Shown here piece by piece: positions 35,942 to 44,759 of a DNA stretch of 52,836 bases (the first letter of the stretch is position 1; every line of letters starts with the position of its first letter). The DNA lies in the NCBI RefSeq assembly GCF_938074695.1, contig NZ_CALJEM010000021.1:1-52836 (forward strand), in the 5' to 3' direction. A model generated the notes under the pieces. It did not search any database. It was not told the DNA's origin and worked only from the letters and a program-made list of their open reading frames with translations. The translations under genes and the position numbers were made by a program. Source of the stretch: an uncultured Thermosynechococcus sp. Lineage in GTDB: Bacteria; Cyanobacteriota; Cyanobacteriia; Thermosynechococcales; Thermosynechococcaceae.

Positions 35942-36673
35942 ATGACTGTGCTCTCCCTTGCGCTGCGTGAAGGAACTGCCGAGGCTCACACCTTGGCCGA
36001 ACGCACTGCCTTCATGAAGTGTTTTGTCCAGGGATTCATTACTCCCAGCCTCTTTCGCCAGTTTCTGGCCAATCTCTATTTCGTTTACACTGCGCTTGAA
36101 TCGGCTTTGGCCAATACCAAGGGGGCTTCCCTGCGGGCAATGTACTTCCCTGAACTCAACCGCAGCGGTCAATTGGCTGAAGATTTGGCCTTCTACTATG
36201 GCGACAATTGGCGGGATCAGATTACGCCCCTCACGGCTACGCGGGTTTACCTCAGTCGCATTCATGATGTGGCTCAGAATGATCCTCTGCTGCTCATTGC
36301 CCATTCCTACACCCGCTATATGGGGGATCTCTCTGGGGGACAGGCTCTCGGTAAAATTGTTCGCTCCCACTTGGCGCTGCCCGAAGGTAAAGGCACGGCC
36401 TTTTACGAGTTTCCAGCGCTGCCGACCCCAGAGGACAAGAAAGCCTTTAAGCAGCGGTATCGAGAAACCTTAGATGGCCTTGGCCTCGATGAAGGGGCGA
36501 TCGCCCGCATTGTCAAGGAAGCCAACTTTGCTTTTGCCCTCAACTGCAATCTCATGCACGCCCTTGAGCCTGAGTTAAAAGCCAGCGTTGGCGATCGGGT
36601 GTGGCAGTCGGTTGTCATCGAGAACCAGCCCAGTCGGCGAGAGCACCGCCGTCCTGAAGCTGTTGCCGTCTAA
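35942..36673 (+). CDS. heme oxygenase (probable low-oxygen form HO2)
   Basis: Opens heme to biliverdin IX-alpha, the first step to phycobilins. It has 243 residues. The proximal histidine is H16 in LREGTAEAHTLAERTAFMK; distal-helix features AHSYTRYMGDLSGGQALGK are intact. ATG 35942 is chosen because GGAG lies upstream and because the conserved start MTVLSLALREGT fits the family; a longer in-frame GTG start (35834) would begin before the leader ends. It is the first gene of a unit with hemN and the desaturase, opposite acsF. Confidence 0.93.
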   Translation: MTVLSLALREGTAEAHTLAERTAFMKCFVQGFITPSLFRQFLANLYFVYTALESALANTKGASLRAMYFPELNRSGQLAEDLAFYYGDNWRDQITPLTATRVYLSRIHDVAQNDPLLLIAHSYTRYMGDLSGGQALGKIVRSHLALPEGKGTAFYEFPALPTPEDKKAFKQRYRETLDGLGLDEGAIARIVKEANFAFALNCNLMHALEPELKASVGDRVWQSVVIENQPSRREHRRPEAVAV

Positions 36674-36710
36674 GACCCCCTGTTATCTTGTGAGGAGCTT
36701 GCAAAAACCC

Positions 36711-38093
36711 ATGAGTGTGGTTCAGCCAATTCAATTTGAGGGGGCACTGCTGCAAAAATACGATCGCCCCCTGCCCCGCTATACGAGTTACCCTACAGCA
36801 GCCGAATTTACTGCCGATTTTGATCGCCATTGTTTCCAGCGGGAACTGCTGCGGAGCAACGCAGCGCACTTGCCCCTCTCCTTGTACGTGCATATTCCCT
36901 TTTGCCAGAGTGCCTGCTATTTTTGCGGCTGCAACGTGATTATCACCCAAAGCCAAACCATTGCCAAAACCTACTTGGACGCTTTGGCTGAGGAAATTGC
37001 CCTAGTTGCTGCACGGCTGGATCGCACTCGTCCAGTAATTCAAATGCACTGGGGCGGCGGTACCCCTAACTACCTCACTATTGACCAGGTGGAATCCCTG
37101 TGGCGCACCCTCACCCACCACTTTGAATTTGCCAAGGACGCCGAAATTTCAATTGAGGTGAATCCCCGCTATGTCAACCGCGAGTACCTCTTTCGTCTGC
37201 GGGAGCTGGGTTTCAATCGCATCAGCTTTGGCCTGCAGGACTTTGACCCTCAGGTGCAGCTGGCGGTAAATCGCATCCAGCCTGAAGCCTGGCTGTTCCA
37301 GGTAATGGAGTGGATTCGCGCTGCTGAGTTTACAAGTGTCAACATTGACCTCATTTATGGCTTGCCCTACCAAACCGTTCAATCCTTTGAAACCACCATT
37401 GCCAAGACGCTCCGCCTAAATCCAGATCGCATTGCTGTCTTTAACTTTGCCTATCTGCCCAATCTCAAACCAATTCAAAAGCGTATTGATCCAGCGACGC
37501 TACCCGATGGCTCGACCAAGTTGGCCATTTTGCAGCGGGTGATTGAACTGCTGACGAGCCACGGCTATCGGTACATTGGCATGGATCACTTTGCTAAGCC
37601 CACGGATGAGCTGGCGATCGCCCAAGAGGCGGGGACGCTCAAGCGCAACTTTCAGGGCTATACAACGCTGCCCCCGGCCGACCTCATTGGCTTTGGTCTG
37701 ACCTCGATTAGCATGTTGCAGGAGGCCTATGCTCAAAATCAAAAACATTTGGCCACCTACTTCAGTGAGATTGCAGCAGGTCAACTGGCCACAGAGCGCG
37801 GTATTCAACTGCGGGATGAGGATTTGCTGCGCCGCGCCATTATCATGGAATTGATGTGCCAGTTTAGCCTCGACAAGGGGGCGATCGCCCGCCAGTTTAA
37901 TCTCGATTTTGATACCCACTTTGCCCCAGAGTTAGCCGCACTGGAGGAATTGGCCGCCGATGGACTCCTCAAGTTGGGGCGCGATCGCCTAGAGGTCACC
38001 CCCGTGGGACGGCTCCTCATCCGCAATATTGCTGCCGCCTTTGATACCTACCTGCAACAAAAATCTGGTAGGACATTTTCCAGGGCCATTTAG
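36711..38093 (+). CDS. hemN: HemN, oxygen-independent coproporphyrinogen III oxidase
   Basis: Radical-SAM enzyme that makes protoporphyrinogen IX without O2. It has 460 residues, normal for the family. The iron-sulfur cysteines are C65, C69, C72 and C74 in HIPFCQSACYFCGCN (the CX3CX2CXC pattern of genuine HemN), then MHWGGGTPNYLTIDQ and INIDLIYGLPYQT-like motifs. ATG 36711 is used; a TTG at 36699 is closer to the GAGGAG site and would add four residues. It starts 37 bp after the heme oxygenase gene. Needed under low oxygen, when the aerobic HemF stalls. Confidence 0.95.
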   Translation: MSVVQPIQFEGALLQKYDRPLPRYTSYPTAAEFTADFDRHCFQRELLRSNAAHLPLSLYVHIPFCQSACYFCGCNVIITQSQTIAKTYLDALAEEIALVAARLDRTRPVIQMHWGGGTPNYLTIDQVESLWRTLTHHFEFAKDAEISIEVNPRYVNREYLFRLRELGFNRISFGLQDFDPQVQLAVNRIQPEAWLFQVMEWIRAAEFTSVNIDLIYGLPYQTVQSFETTIAKTLRLNPDRIAVFNFAYLPNLKPIQKRIDPATLPDGSTKLAILQRVIELLTSHGYRYIGMDHFAKPTDELAIAQEAGTLKRNFQGYTTLPPADLIGFGLTSISMLQEAYAQNQKHLATYFSEIAAGQLATERGIQLRDEDLLRRAIIMELMCQFSLDKGAIARQFNLDFDTHFAPELAALEELAADGLLKLGRDRLEVTPVGRLLIRNIAAAFDTYLQQKSGRTFSRAI

Positions 38094-38182
38094 TCCCAGA
38101 TTGGCTTTAGGATTCTCTTGTGGTGCAAGTTCTCGCCATCTAAACTCGCGTCTAAACTTGTAAACGGTGTTGAGGAGTGCCT

Positions 38183-39022
38183 ATGTCATCATCCTTGGAA
38201 TTGCAACCCCAGACCACCCGCTTCAATTGGGGGTTTGTCCTCTTTTTGGGAGTTATTCATCTTTTAGCAGGAGTTGCCTTTTTCTTTTTCTCTTGGTCTG
38301 CGCTGGCAGTCACCCTCTTTCTCCACTGGCTCTTTGGGAGTATCGGCATCTGCTTGGGATACCATCGCCTCTTGAGCCACCGCAGTTTCCAAGTCCCGCA
38401 GTGGCTAGAGTATGGCATTGCCCTTTTGGGTGCTTTAGCCATGCAGGGAGGTCCTATTTTTTGGGTCGCTGGCCACCGCTTGCACCATGCCCATACGGAG
38501 GATGAAGTGAAAGACCCCTACTCAGCGCGGCGGGGTTTTTGGTGGAGCCACATGCTCTGGCTTGTCTATCCCCAGCCTCAATTCTTTAATGCAGAGGAGT
38601 ATGCCCGCTTTGCGCCGGACTTGACGCGGCAGGCTTTCTACCGCTGGCTTGATCGCTACTTCTTGCTACTGCAAGTGCCCCTTGCGTTGCTGCTCTATAG
38701 CCTCGGCGGTTGGTCTTGGCTACTGTGGGGAGTGTTTGTGCGGGCGGTCTTCCTGTGGCATAGCACTTGGCTAATCAACTCTGCGACTCACAAGTGGGGC
38801 TACCGCCGTTTCGACACAGCGGACAACTCCCGTAACCTTTGGTGGGCGGCGCTCCTCACCTACGGCGAAGGTTGGCACAACAACCACCATGCCTATCCCC
38901 ACGTGGCCAAGGCTGGCTGGTATTGGTGGGAAGTGGATCCCACATGGTGGGTAATTCGCATCCTCCAGGGACTGGGTCTGGCTTCCAAGGTACAGTTGCC
39001 TCCGCCCACAGCGTTGTCCTAA
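38183..39022 (+). CDS. acyl-CoA/acyl-lipid delta-9-type desaturase (DesF-like)
   Basis: Membrane diiron desaturase that puts a double bond into fatty acyl chains, using O2. It has 279 residues and four or so membrane helices. The three histidine boxes are HRLLSH (61-66), HRLHH (98-102) and HNNHH (232-236). It follows hemN by 89 bp with its own ribosome site (GAGGAG). A desaturase next to ho2 and hemN recalls the desF gene of the low-oxygen regulon in Synechococcus 7002, as I remember it; DesC is the alternative name for such enzymes. Which lipid it uses cannot be read here. Confidence 0.88.
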   Translation: MSSSLELQPQTTRFNWGFVLFLGVIHLLAGVAFFFFSWSALAVTLFLHWLFGSIGICLGYHRLLSHRSFQVPQWLEYGIALLGALAMQGGPIFWVAGHRLHHAHTEDEVKDPYSARRGFWWSHMLWLVYPQPQFFNAEEYARFAPDLTRQAFYRWLDRYFLLLQVPLALLLYSLGGWSWLLWGVFVRAVFLWHSTWLINSATHKWGYRRFDTADNSRNLWWAALLTYGEGWHNNHHAYPHVAKAGWYWWEVDPTWWVIRILQGLGLASKVQLPPPTALS

Positions 39023-39762
39023 TTGCCTCGACTATCTTGGGCGATCGCTAGTTTACTCAGCCGATGGAGATCAACCCCCTCGGCGGTCATTAGCTCTCTC
39101 CAGAGAGTATTAATTTTAGGGTTATTGGGCTGCGCCTGTCGCAGTTTCACCAAAGCATCGAGGGCATCATACCAAAGGCCATTGATAGCCAACAACTCAT
39201 ACCGTTGTAGAGGATTGGCTTGGCGGAGTTGTTGTTCCAGGGTCTTCGGTAGAGCGATCCGTTGCACCCAGCCTTCCACAAAGCGAATCTGGGAGGGATC
39301 GGGGTCACTAGGGTTACAAATAAGGCTGACAGTCCAGCGGTAATCTACACCCTCCTGCAGGGGCGGCACGTCATCCGCCAACATAATACTGTCTAGGCGC
39401 GGCCGATTGGCCGTGGGAAACTGTTGTTTGTAAATTGGCACCTGTGTCCCGTCGGCAAGGGTCTGAAAGAGCGCAAACTCCAGAGCTTGGTAATTGTTGG
39501 CGGGTAAATACCAATAAAACGTCGGGCGAGTTGCTGCCGTCAAACCAATGTTACTCGCCGGTACCAATGTGGTTAAATCAGGTTCATTCGCTAGGGTTTG
39601 CACTTTACAGATGCCACGGGTGGCCGCCCCCTCACGATTTCCTGGACGGGATAGGTTTTTGGGGGGAATAAATCCAGCCCAACTAAGACCTGCATTGAGG
39701 ATGAGTACGGTCAAGCTCCAAGGAATGAAATATCGCAGTGACTTGAAAATAGAGCGTTTCAT
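39019..39762 (-). CDS. DUF928-family secreted protein
   Basis: Exported 247-residue protein of the cyanobacterial family DUF928. A signal peptide is present (FIPWSLTVLILNAGLSWAG). The DUF928 core follows, with LVPASNIGLTAATRPTFYWY, FALFQTLADGTQVPIYKQQF and VDYRWTVSLICNPSDPD. The C-terminal third has TPR-like helices (LQRYELLAINGLWYDALDAL). The function is unknown; such genes often sit near CHASE2 or adhesin genes, which are not seen here. The stop overlaps the desaturase stop by 4 bp. Confidence 0.82.
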   Translation of the reverse strand: MKRSIFKSLRYFIPWSLTVLILNAGLSWAGFIPPKNLSRPGNREGAATRGICKVQTLANEPDLTTLVPASNIGLTAATRPTFYWYLPANNYQALEFALFQTLADGTQVPIYKQQFPTANRPRLDSIMLADDVPPLQEGVDYRWTVSLICNPSDPDPSQIRFVEGWVQRIALPKTLEQQLRQANPLQRYELLAINGLWYDALDALVKLRQAQPNNPKINTLWRELMTAEGVDLHRLSKLAIAQDSRGN

Positions 39763-40004
39763 AGGTCAAGATCCTCAGTGAAAAGCGGTCGTGGGGAGTG
39801 TTAAGGGATTTTAGGCTTCAGTTTTTGGTCGTTTCCCTATCTGCCACACTCTCAGCATAGGAGTTAGTTGTGGGCTGTGGGGTGATAACTCCAACGTAAT
39901 TGTGATGATTTCCAGCACGTACCTGTATTGTCTTGGCTCACAACTGAGGTAACTCTCAAGACGAGGGCAGTAGGCTAGCAGTTCCAAGGTGGTGCTGGCA
40001 TCCT
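39763..40004. other. gap between DUF928 gene and repeat copy 2
   Basis: No gene or strong hairpin seen in this 242-bp stretch. It holds the upstream region of the DUF928 gene and ends at the repeat boundary. Confidence 0.5.
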
Positions 40005-40378
40005 TTGAGCAATGCCGCCGCGCATCCTACGAATGAACGGGAAGCGTCATTCGCTAGTTAGCAGCGGATGTGATATGATTCTCCTCCTCAAGTATGTCAA
40101 GTATGTCAAGCATGGCACTATTGCCCGCCAGAAAAGACTTCTGGGGACTCGGGCAGATATAAGACCTGCTTGGCAAGGTACAACTGAACCTGTAAGTCCT
40201 GGCATCACCCGATTTATAAACGTAGGGAACAGGCCAGAAGTTGGCATGAACAACTTCAACCCAAAACCCACAGTCGGAAATGATCTGGGGTGCTGCAAAG
40301 GCAAAAGTTCTCGGCAGTAGGCGAGAATGCCGCCTCCCTCTCTGGTAACAGGATTGGGAAGTCGCTTATCAGCGGAGC
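40005..40378 (-). repeat. dispersed hairpin repeat, copy 2 (about 374 bp, inverted)
   Basis: On the minus strand it matches 21449-21803 along its whole length, from GCTCCGCTGATAAGCG to GCTCAA. It is longer because a 9-base unit AAGTATGTC is tandemly repeated (40090-40107, with a third degenerate unit to 40116). It lies 170 bp from the IS5 relic. Together with copy 3 it forms inverted repeats around the 40-43 kb segment. Confidence 0.88.
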
Positions 40379-40547
40379 ATTCACCAATGGGTCTAAGGCA
40401 TATTTTTAGGGAAACGCTGAACAATTCCTTGTAAGTCCGTCTCGAAGCCCGCATGAGGGAGTTGGACGCGACTCCGAGACAGCATTCTTCCACAAAGATG
40501 CCCCAGTGGGCCGTTTTTTCCGCGTTTTACCGAAATTTTCCTCTTTT

Positions 40548-41085
40548 TTACGGTACTACGGGCGCAATACCCCCATCAGATACCCCCAACCACCTGCGCG
40601 CCAGCACCAGATTCGCCAAGCCAAACAGGGTCAACAACTGCTTGCCGTTCTTCTGCAACCCACGGTAGCGTGTCTTCTTATGGCCAAACAGGTTCTTCAC
40701 CACATGGAAAGCATGCTCGGCTTTGGCACGAATGCTTGCCTTGGTCTGCTCCACTCTCTCCATCAGCTCACCCAAGGCGTGGCAGGCAAGGCACGACGCT
40801 TGCCAGGTCTCATCGCCACATGCCAATTCACATTGGGGTGACGCTGCTGGACTTCGTCGCGTTTGTCCACCCCCTGGTAGCCGGCATCGGCAAAGACGTG
40901 GGTCTCTTGCCCGCAAGCTGCGCCTGCGCTTGGGTGACATCGGCCACATTGGCCGGGGTGGCCACAACGGTGTGGATCTGCCCAGAGCCTGCGTCCACCC
41001 CGATGTAAGCCTTCATCCCTAAGCGCCACTGACTACCCTTCTTGGCAGCGTATTCCAGGTCGGAAAAGCTTACTTGGGTCTGCAT
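40548..41085 (-). pseudogene. IS5-family transposase relic with large internal deletion
   Basis: On the minus strand the N-terminus VSFSDLEYAAKK is joined directly to GSQWRLGMKAYIGVDAGSGQ, the start of the DDE transposase C-terminal half. About 150 residues that normally lie between them are missing. Two frameshifts follow: FADAGYQGVDKRDEVQ and VNWHVAMRPGKRRAL are in a second frame, then ELMERVEQTKASIRAKAEH, KTRYRGLQKNGKQLL and LANLVLARRWLG in a third. One catalytic Asp is in GVDAGSG and one in FADAGYQG. The element cannot make active transposase. Clean terminal inverted repeats were not found. Confidence 0.9.
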
Positions 41086-41275
41086 AGGGTACTCGTGTCC
41101 TCAAAATTATCCTAGGGCAGGGGGAGGGCGGCAATTAAATCAGTGTTTCTCTAGAAAAGGCCGTATCTATACTGGAAAGTGCTTATCGTGTTGTTGAACT
41201 GAGCACCGTTGCCGCGACTTTATTTAACACTTTATTTAACTTTTTTGATTGAGTTGTACTGCATAACTCTTCACT

Positions 41276-42955
41276 GTGACTCACTCCTCACTTAAGTGGC
41301 TGGTATTACTGCCCCTCAGTCTCATTGTGGCGGTGAGTATTTTGGGGGGTGGCTCAAGGGAACTATGGGCAGCGGAGAGAATTATTTTGCGCTATGGCCT
41401 CTTGGAGCGATCGCTCTCCATTGCCGATTTAGAACGATTTGCCGCCACTGGCCAACCTTCCCTGGAACTGGCTAGCTACCTACGATTATTGCCACCTGCC
41501 CACCGGCAGCAATTGCGATCGGCATTGCAGGAACGACTGCAACTCTCCCCTGTTGCTGTTGCTCAACTCCTGTACTCTCCCCTTGGTCAAGAATTAATGG
41601 TGCAGGCAAGTCGGCTTCTTCAGACCCAAAGTCGCCAAGAAAATGCCCGTGCCCTGCGAGGAGCCCTGATTCTTGCCGCTGCCGATCCCAAGGGCCTCAC
41701 TGTGTTGAGTGTGATGCGCCACTACCCCTCCCCCAGTATCCGCTTTGACCTCAAGAAAGGACTCGCCATTCTCAAAAACTTCCAGCACACGATCCGCGTA
41801 ACAGAGACCATTTTGGATGTTGTCCGTCGGCAGGCGATTGAAAATCAGACAAAATTGATCCCTACCAGTGTGCAATCACTGCTCCAACCGGGATCTGGGC
41901 AGTGGCTAGAGATGCCTTGGGCAGCAGTGGATGAATCGCCTTGGCGATTGCAGTTGACAGGACATTCCCGCCCCATTGAAGCGGATTTTTATCTACCGAT
42001 TGTTCCCGCGGGACAGCAGGTTCCGGTGGTCATTGTTTCCCATGGCTTGGGGGCAAGTCGCTACAGCTATCGCTATTTGTGTCAACATTTGGCCTCCCAC
42101 GGTTTTGCGGTTATTGCCCTTGAGCACGTGGGTAGCTCAACTCGGCAGCTACTCTCGTTTCCCATAGGCTATGCCAGTTCGAGGACGGCGGCTCAGGAAT
42201 TTCTGGATCGTCCCCTTGATGTGACGTTTGTCCTTGATCGTTTAGGGGCATTTCCTGAGCAACTCTACCCTTGGCGAGGGCGGTTGAACTTGGAGCGGGT
42301 GGCCATCATTGGTCAGTCCTTTGGGGGCTACACGGCTCTGACCCTCGCAGGGGCACCCTTGGATTTTCAACAACTGCGGCGACATTGCACCAGAAGTGTC
42401 CTAGAGTCGTTTAATGTATCACTGCTGCTTCAATGCCAAGCCCAAGCCTTACCACCAAGGGTCTATTCTCTAAAGGATCCCCGTGTGCAAGCGGTAATTG
42501 CTGTTAACCCAATCACCAGTGCTGTCTTTAGTCCTGAGTCCCTGAGTCAGTTAAAAATTCCCGTGATGTTTGTGGCTGCAAGTGAGGATACGATCGCCCC
42601 TGCTGTCGAGGAACAGATTTATCCCTTTACGTGGCTGACGACGCCCGATCGCTACCTCGTCTTGATGGACGATGCAACCCATTTCTCAACGATTGGTGAG
42701 GCCGGTCAAAGGGAACCCGTACTGCCAGTCCCCCGGTTCCTAGTCGGTGCTGCTCCCCCGCGATCGCGTGCCTATCTGCAGGGATTGAGCTTGGCCTTTT
42801 TACGCTTGCATCTTCTAGGGGATGAGCAGGCGCGGCAATGGCTGACCCCAGCAGCAGCAAGGGCTTTGAGTTCACCCACTCATGGTCTGAGTCTAACCCA
42901 ATCTCTCTCGCCAGAACTATTGCAAAGAGTACCGCGGGCGGTGAAGTATCCCTAA
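41276..42955 (+). CDS. secreted alpha/beta-hydrolase with an N-terminal DUF1400 domain
   Basis: Cyanobacterial layout of 559 residues: signal peptide (LVLLPLSLIVAVSILGGGS), DUF1400 domain (about 30-190, with LRYGLLERSLSIADLERFAA) and a dienelactone-hydrolase or lipase-like domain. The nucleophile elbow is GQSFGGYTAL; VVIVSHGLGASRYSYRYLCQ is the oxyanion region; the late acid and His are likely in AASEDTIAPA and DDATHFSTIG. The substrate is unknown. The start is GTG 41276. It lies between repeat copies 2 and 3. Upstream, TTTATTTAAC occurs twice in a row. Confidence 0.85.
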   Translation: MTHSSLKWLVLLPLSLIVAVSILGGGSRELWAAERIILRYGLLERSLSIADLERFAATGQPSLELASYLRLLPPAHRQQLRSALQERLQLSPVAVAQLLYSPLGQELMVQASRLLQTQSRQENARALRGALILAAADPKGLTVLSVMRHYPSPSIRFDLKKGLAILKNFQHTIRVTETILDVVRRQAIENQTKLIPTSVQSLLQPGSGQWLEMPWAAVDESPWRLQLTGHSRPIEADFYLPIVPAGQQVPVVIVSHGLGASRYSYRYLCQHLASHGFAVIALEHVGSSTRQLLSFPIGYASSRTAAQEFLDRPLDVTFVLDRLGAFPEQLYPWRGRLNLERVAIIGQSFGGYTALTLAGAPLDFQQLRRHCTRSVLESFNVSLLLQCQAQALPPRVYSLKDPRVQAVIAVNPITSAVFSPESLSQLKIPVMFVAASEDTIAPAVEEQIYPFTWLTTPDRYLVLMDDATHFSTIGEAGQREPVLPVPRFLVGAAPPRSRAYLQGLSLAFLRLHLLGDEQARQWLTPAAARALSSPTHGLSLTQSLSPELLQRVPRAVKYP

Positions 42956-42996
42956 GCTAACCGTGAATGCTCCCCCGATGACCCTTTGCGTGCATC

Positions 42997-43179
42997 AGCG
43001 GCTTCCCAATCCTGTTAGCAGAGAGGGAGGCGGCTGTACCTTTATCTGTCCGGGTCTCCAGAAGTCTTTTCTGGCGGGCAATAGTGCCATACTTGATTAG
43101 AAGAATCACATCACATCCGCCGCTAACTAGGGAATGACGCTTCCCGTCCATTCGTAGGATGCGCCGCGGCGTTGCTCAA
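42997..43179 (+). repeat. dispersed hairpin repeat, copy 3 (internally deleted, 183 bp)
   Basis: Matches both ends of copies 1 and 2 but lacks about 190 bp between GAGGCGGC and TCTGTCCGG. The right-end hairpin sequence has changed to GCGCCGCGGCG while staying self-complementary. It ends in GCTCAA two bases before the cobQ ATG. Confidence 0.87.
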
Positions 43180-43181
43180 CC

Positions 43182-44663
43182 ATGGGTGCTAAAGCTCTAA
43201 TGGTGGTGGGAACCACATCCCATGCGGGGAAATCGCTTCTCACAGCGGTGATTTGTCGTTGGCTGGCTCAGCAGGGCTACCGGGTCACCCCCTTTAAGGG
43301 ACAGAATATGGCCTTGAATGCCTACGTCACCCGTGAGGGCGGCGAAATCGGCTATGCCCAAGCAATGCAGGCCTGGGCGGCAGGGGTGGAACCGGAAGTG
43401 GCGATGAACCCCATTCTCCTCAAGCCCCAAGGGAATATGACTTCGCAGGTGATTCTGAAGGGGCAGGTGGCGGGGGTCACCCAAGCAGCAGACTACTATC
43501 GGGATTACTTTGAGCGGGGTTGGCAGGCAATTACAGAGGCCTTGGCAAATCTCCAGCAACGCTTTGACTGGATTGTGTGTGAAGGCGCCGGCTCACCGGC
43601 GGAAATCAATCTCAAGCACCGCGACCTCACCAATATGCGGGTGGCCAAACACCTAGGGGCACCGACCATTCTCATCGCCGATATAGATCGCGGCGGTGTG
43701 TTTGCCCATATTGTAGGCACGTTGATGCTGCTAGATGCCGAGGAGCGGGCGTTGATCCAAGGAATTGTCATCAATAAATTTCGCGGCCAGCGATCGCTCC
43801 TCGACAGCGGTCTGCAATGGCTAGAGGAGACGACGGGGGTACCAGTCTTGGGCGTGATTCCATGGCTCGATCGCCACTATGCTGCCGAAGATTCCCTTGA
43901 TCTATGGGATCCGCGCCCCCAACGCCAAGGGGCAGACTTAAAAATTACCGTCATTCGCCTGCCGCGGATTGCCAACTTTAGCGATGTTGATCCTTTGCTG
44001 GCAGAACCCAGCGTCTCCCTTGAGTTTTTGCCGCCCCAGCGTCCCCTAGGTCAGCCCGATGCCGTCATTTTGCCGGGCACTAAAACCACGATTGCCGATC
44101 TCCACGTCCTGCGCGAAACGGGAATGGCAGCGCAACTAAAAGCCTATGCTGCCCAAGGGGGAACCATTCTCGGCATTTGCGGTGGCTGGCAGATGTTGGG
44201 CGTCACCATCAGCGATCCTCTGGGTTTAGAGGGATACTGCGGCACCTATGAAGGACTGGGACTCATGCCCCTGCACACCCAACTGGGAGAAACCAAATGC
44301 ACCCGACAACAACAAACCCAGTCCCTTTATTTCCCCTGTGCTGAGCCGATCTTGGGCTACGAAATTCACCAAGGCCAAAGTAATTACACAGGGGATCTCA
44401 AGGGTTGGCAGCCCCTTTTTGCCGCCTCAGAACTGGGTCTGGTTAACGGAGCGGGCACCCTTTGGGGGACTTATCTACATGGGCTATTGGAAAACGGCGC
44501 TTGGCGTCGCCATTGGCTGAATGTGTTGCGCTCCCGCCGCCAATTGCCACTCCTACCCACAGCAATTCCCCACTATGCCGAGCAACGGGCTGTTGCCCTA
44601 GATGAACTCACAGAAGCCGTCATGGCTCATCTGAACTTAGAGGGTATTTGTAAATTATGTTGA
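43182..44663 (+). CDS. cobQ: CobQ, cobyric acid synthase
   Basis: Amidates four side chains of adenosyl-cobyrinic acid diamide with glutamine and ATP in cobalamin synthesis. It has 493 residues. The P-loop-like start is TTSHAGKSLLTA, followed by PFKGQNMALNAYVT, CEGAGSPAEINL and IADIDRGGVFAHIVGT. The glutaminase half has GTILGICGGWQMLG (catalytic Cys) and a late HGLLEN. ATG 43182 fits the family start. The repeat ends 2 bases before it, so no ribosome site of the usual type is present. Confidence 0.96.
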   Translation: MGAKALMVVGTTSHAGKSLLTAVICRWLAQQGYRVTPFKGQNMALNAYVTREGGEIGYAQAMQAWAAGVEPEVAMNPILLKPQGNMTSQVILKGQVAGVTQAADYYRDYFERGWQAITEALANLQQRFDWIVCEGAGSPAEINLKHRDLTNMRVAKHLGAPTILIADIDRGGVFAHIVGTLMLLDAEERALIQGIVINKFRGQRSLLDSGLQWLEETTGVPVLGVIPWLDRHYAAEDSLDLWDPRPQRQGADLKITVIRLPRIANFSDVDPLLAEPSVSLEFLPPQRPLGQPDAVILPGTKTTIADLHVLRETGMAAQLKAYAAQGGTILGICGGWQMLGVTISDPLGLEGYCGTYEGLGLMPLHTQLGETKCTRQQQTQSLYFPCAEPILGYEIHQGQSNYTGDLKGWQPLFAASELGLVNGAGTLWGTYLHGLLENGAWRRHWLNVLRSRRQLPLLPTAIPHYAEQRAVALDELTEAVMAHLNLEGICKLC

Positions 44664-44759
44664 CGTAAAAATTTCAAATTGTTAGCAAGTGTCATCACGG
44701 GCAAACGACTGCCCTAGACTGAGGAACAATGTGCTGATGACAAGGAGTTCAAAAGAATA

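Noticed and set aside
40047-40493. A 148-codon open frame across repeat copy 2
   Set aside because: Differences between copies 1 and 2 do not favour codon third positions and no family is recognised; the frame is probably fortuitous.
41281-41295. ACTCCTCAC resembling the Yfr1 small RNA core
   Set aside because: Only nine bases match and they lie within the start of the DUF1400 hydrolase gene, without the flanking stems or terminator.
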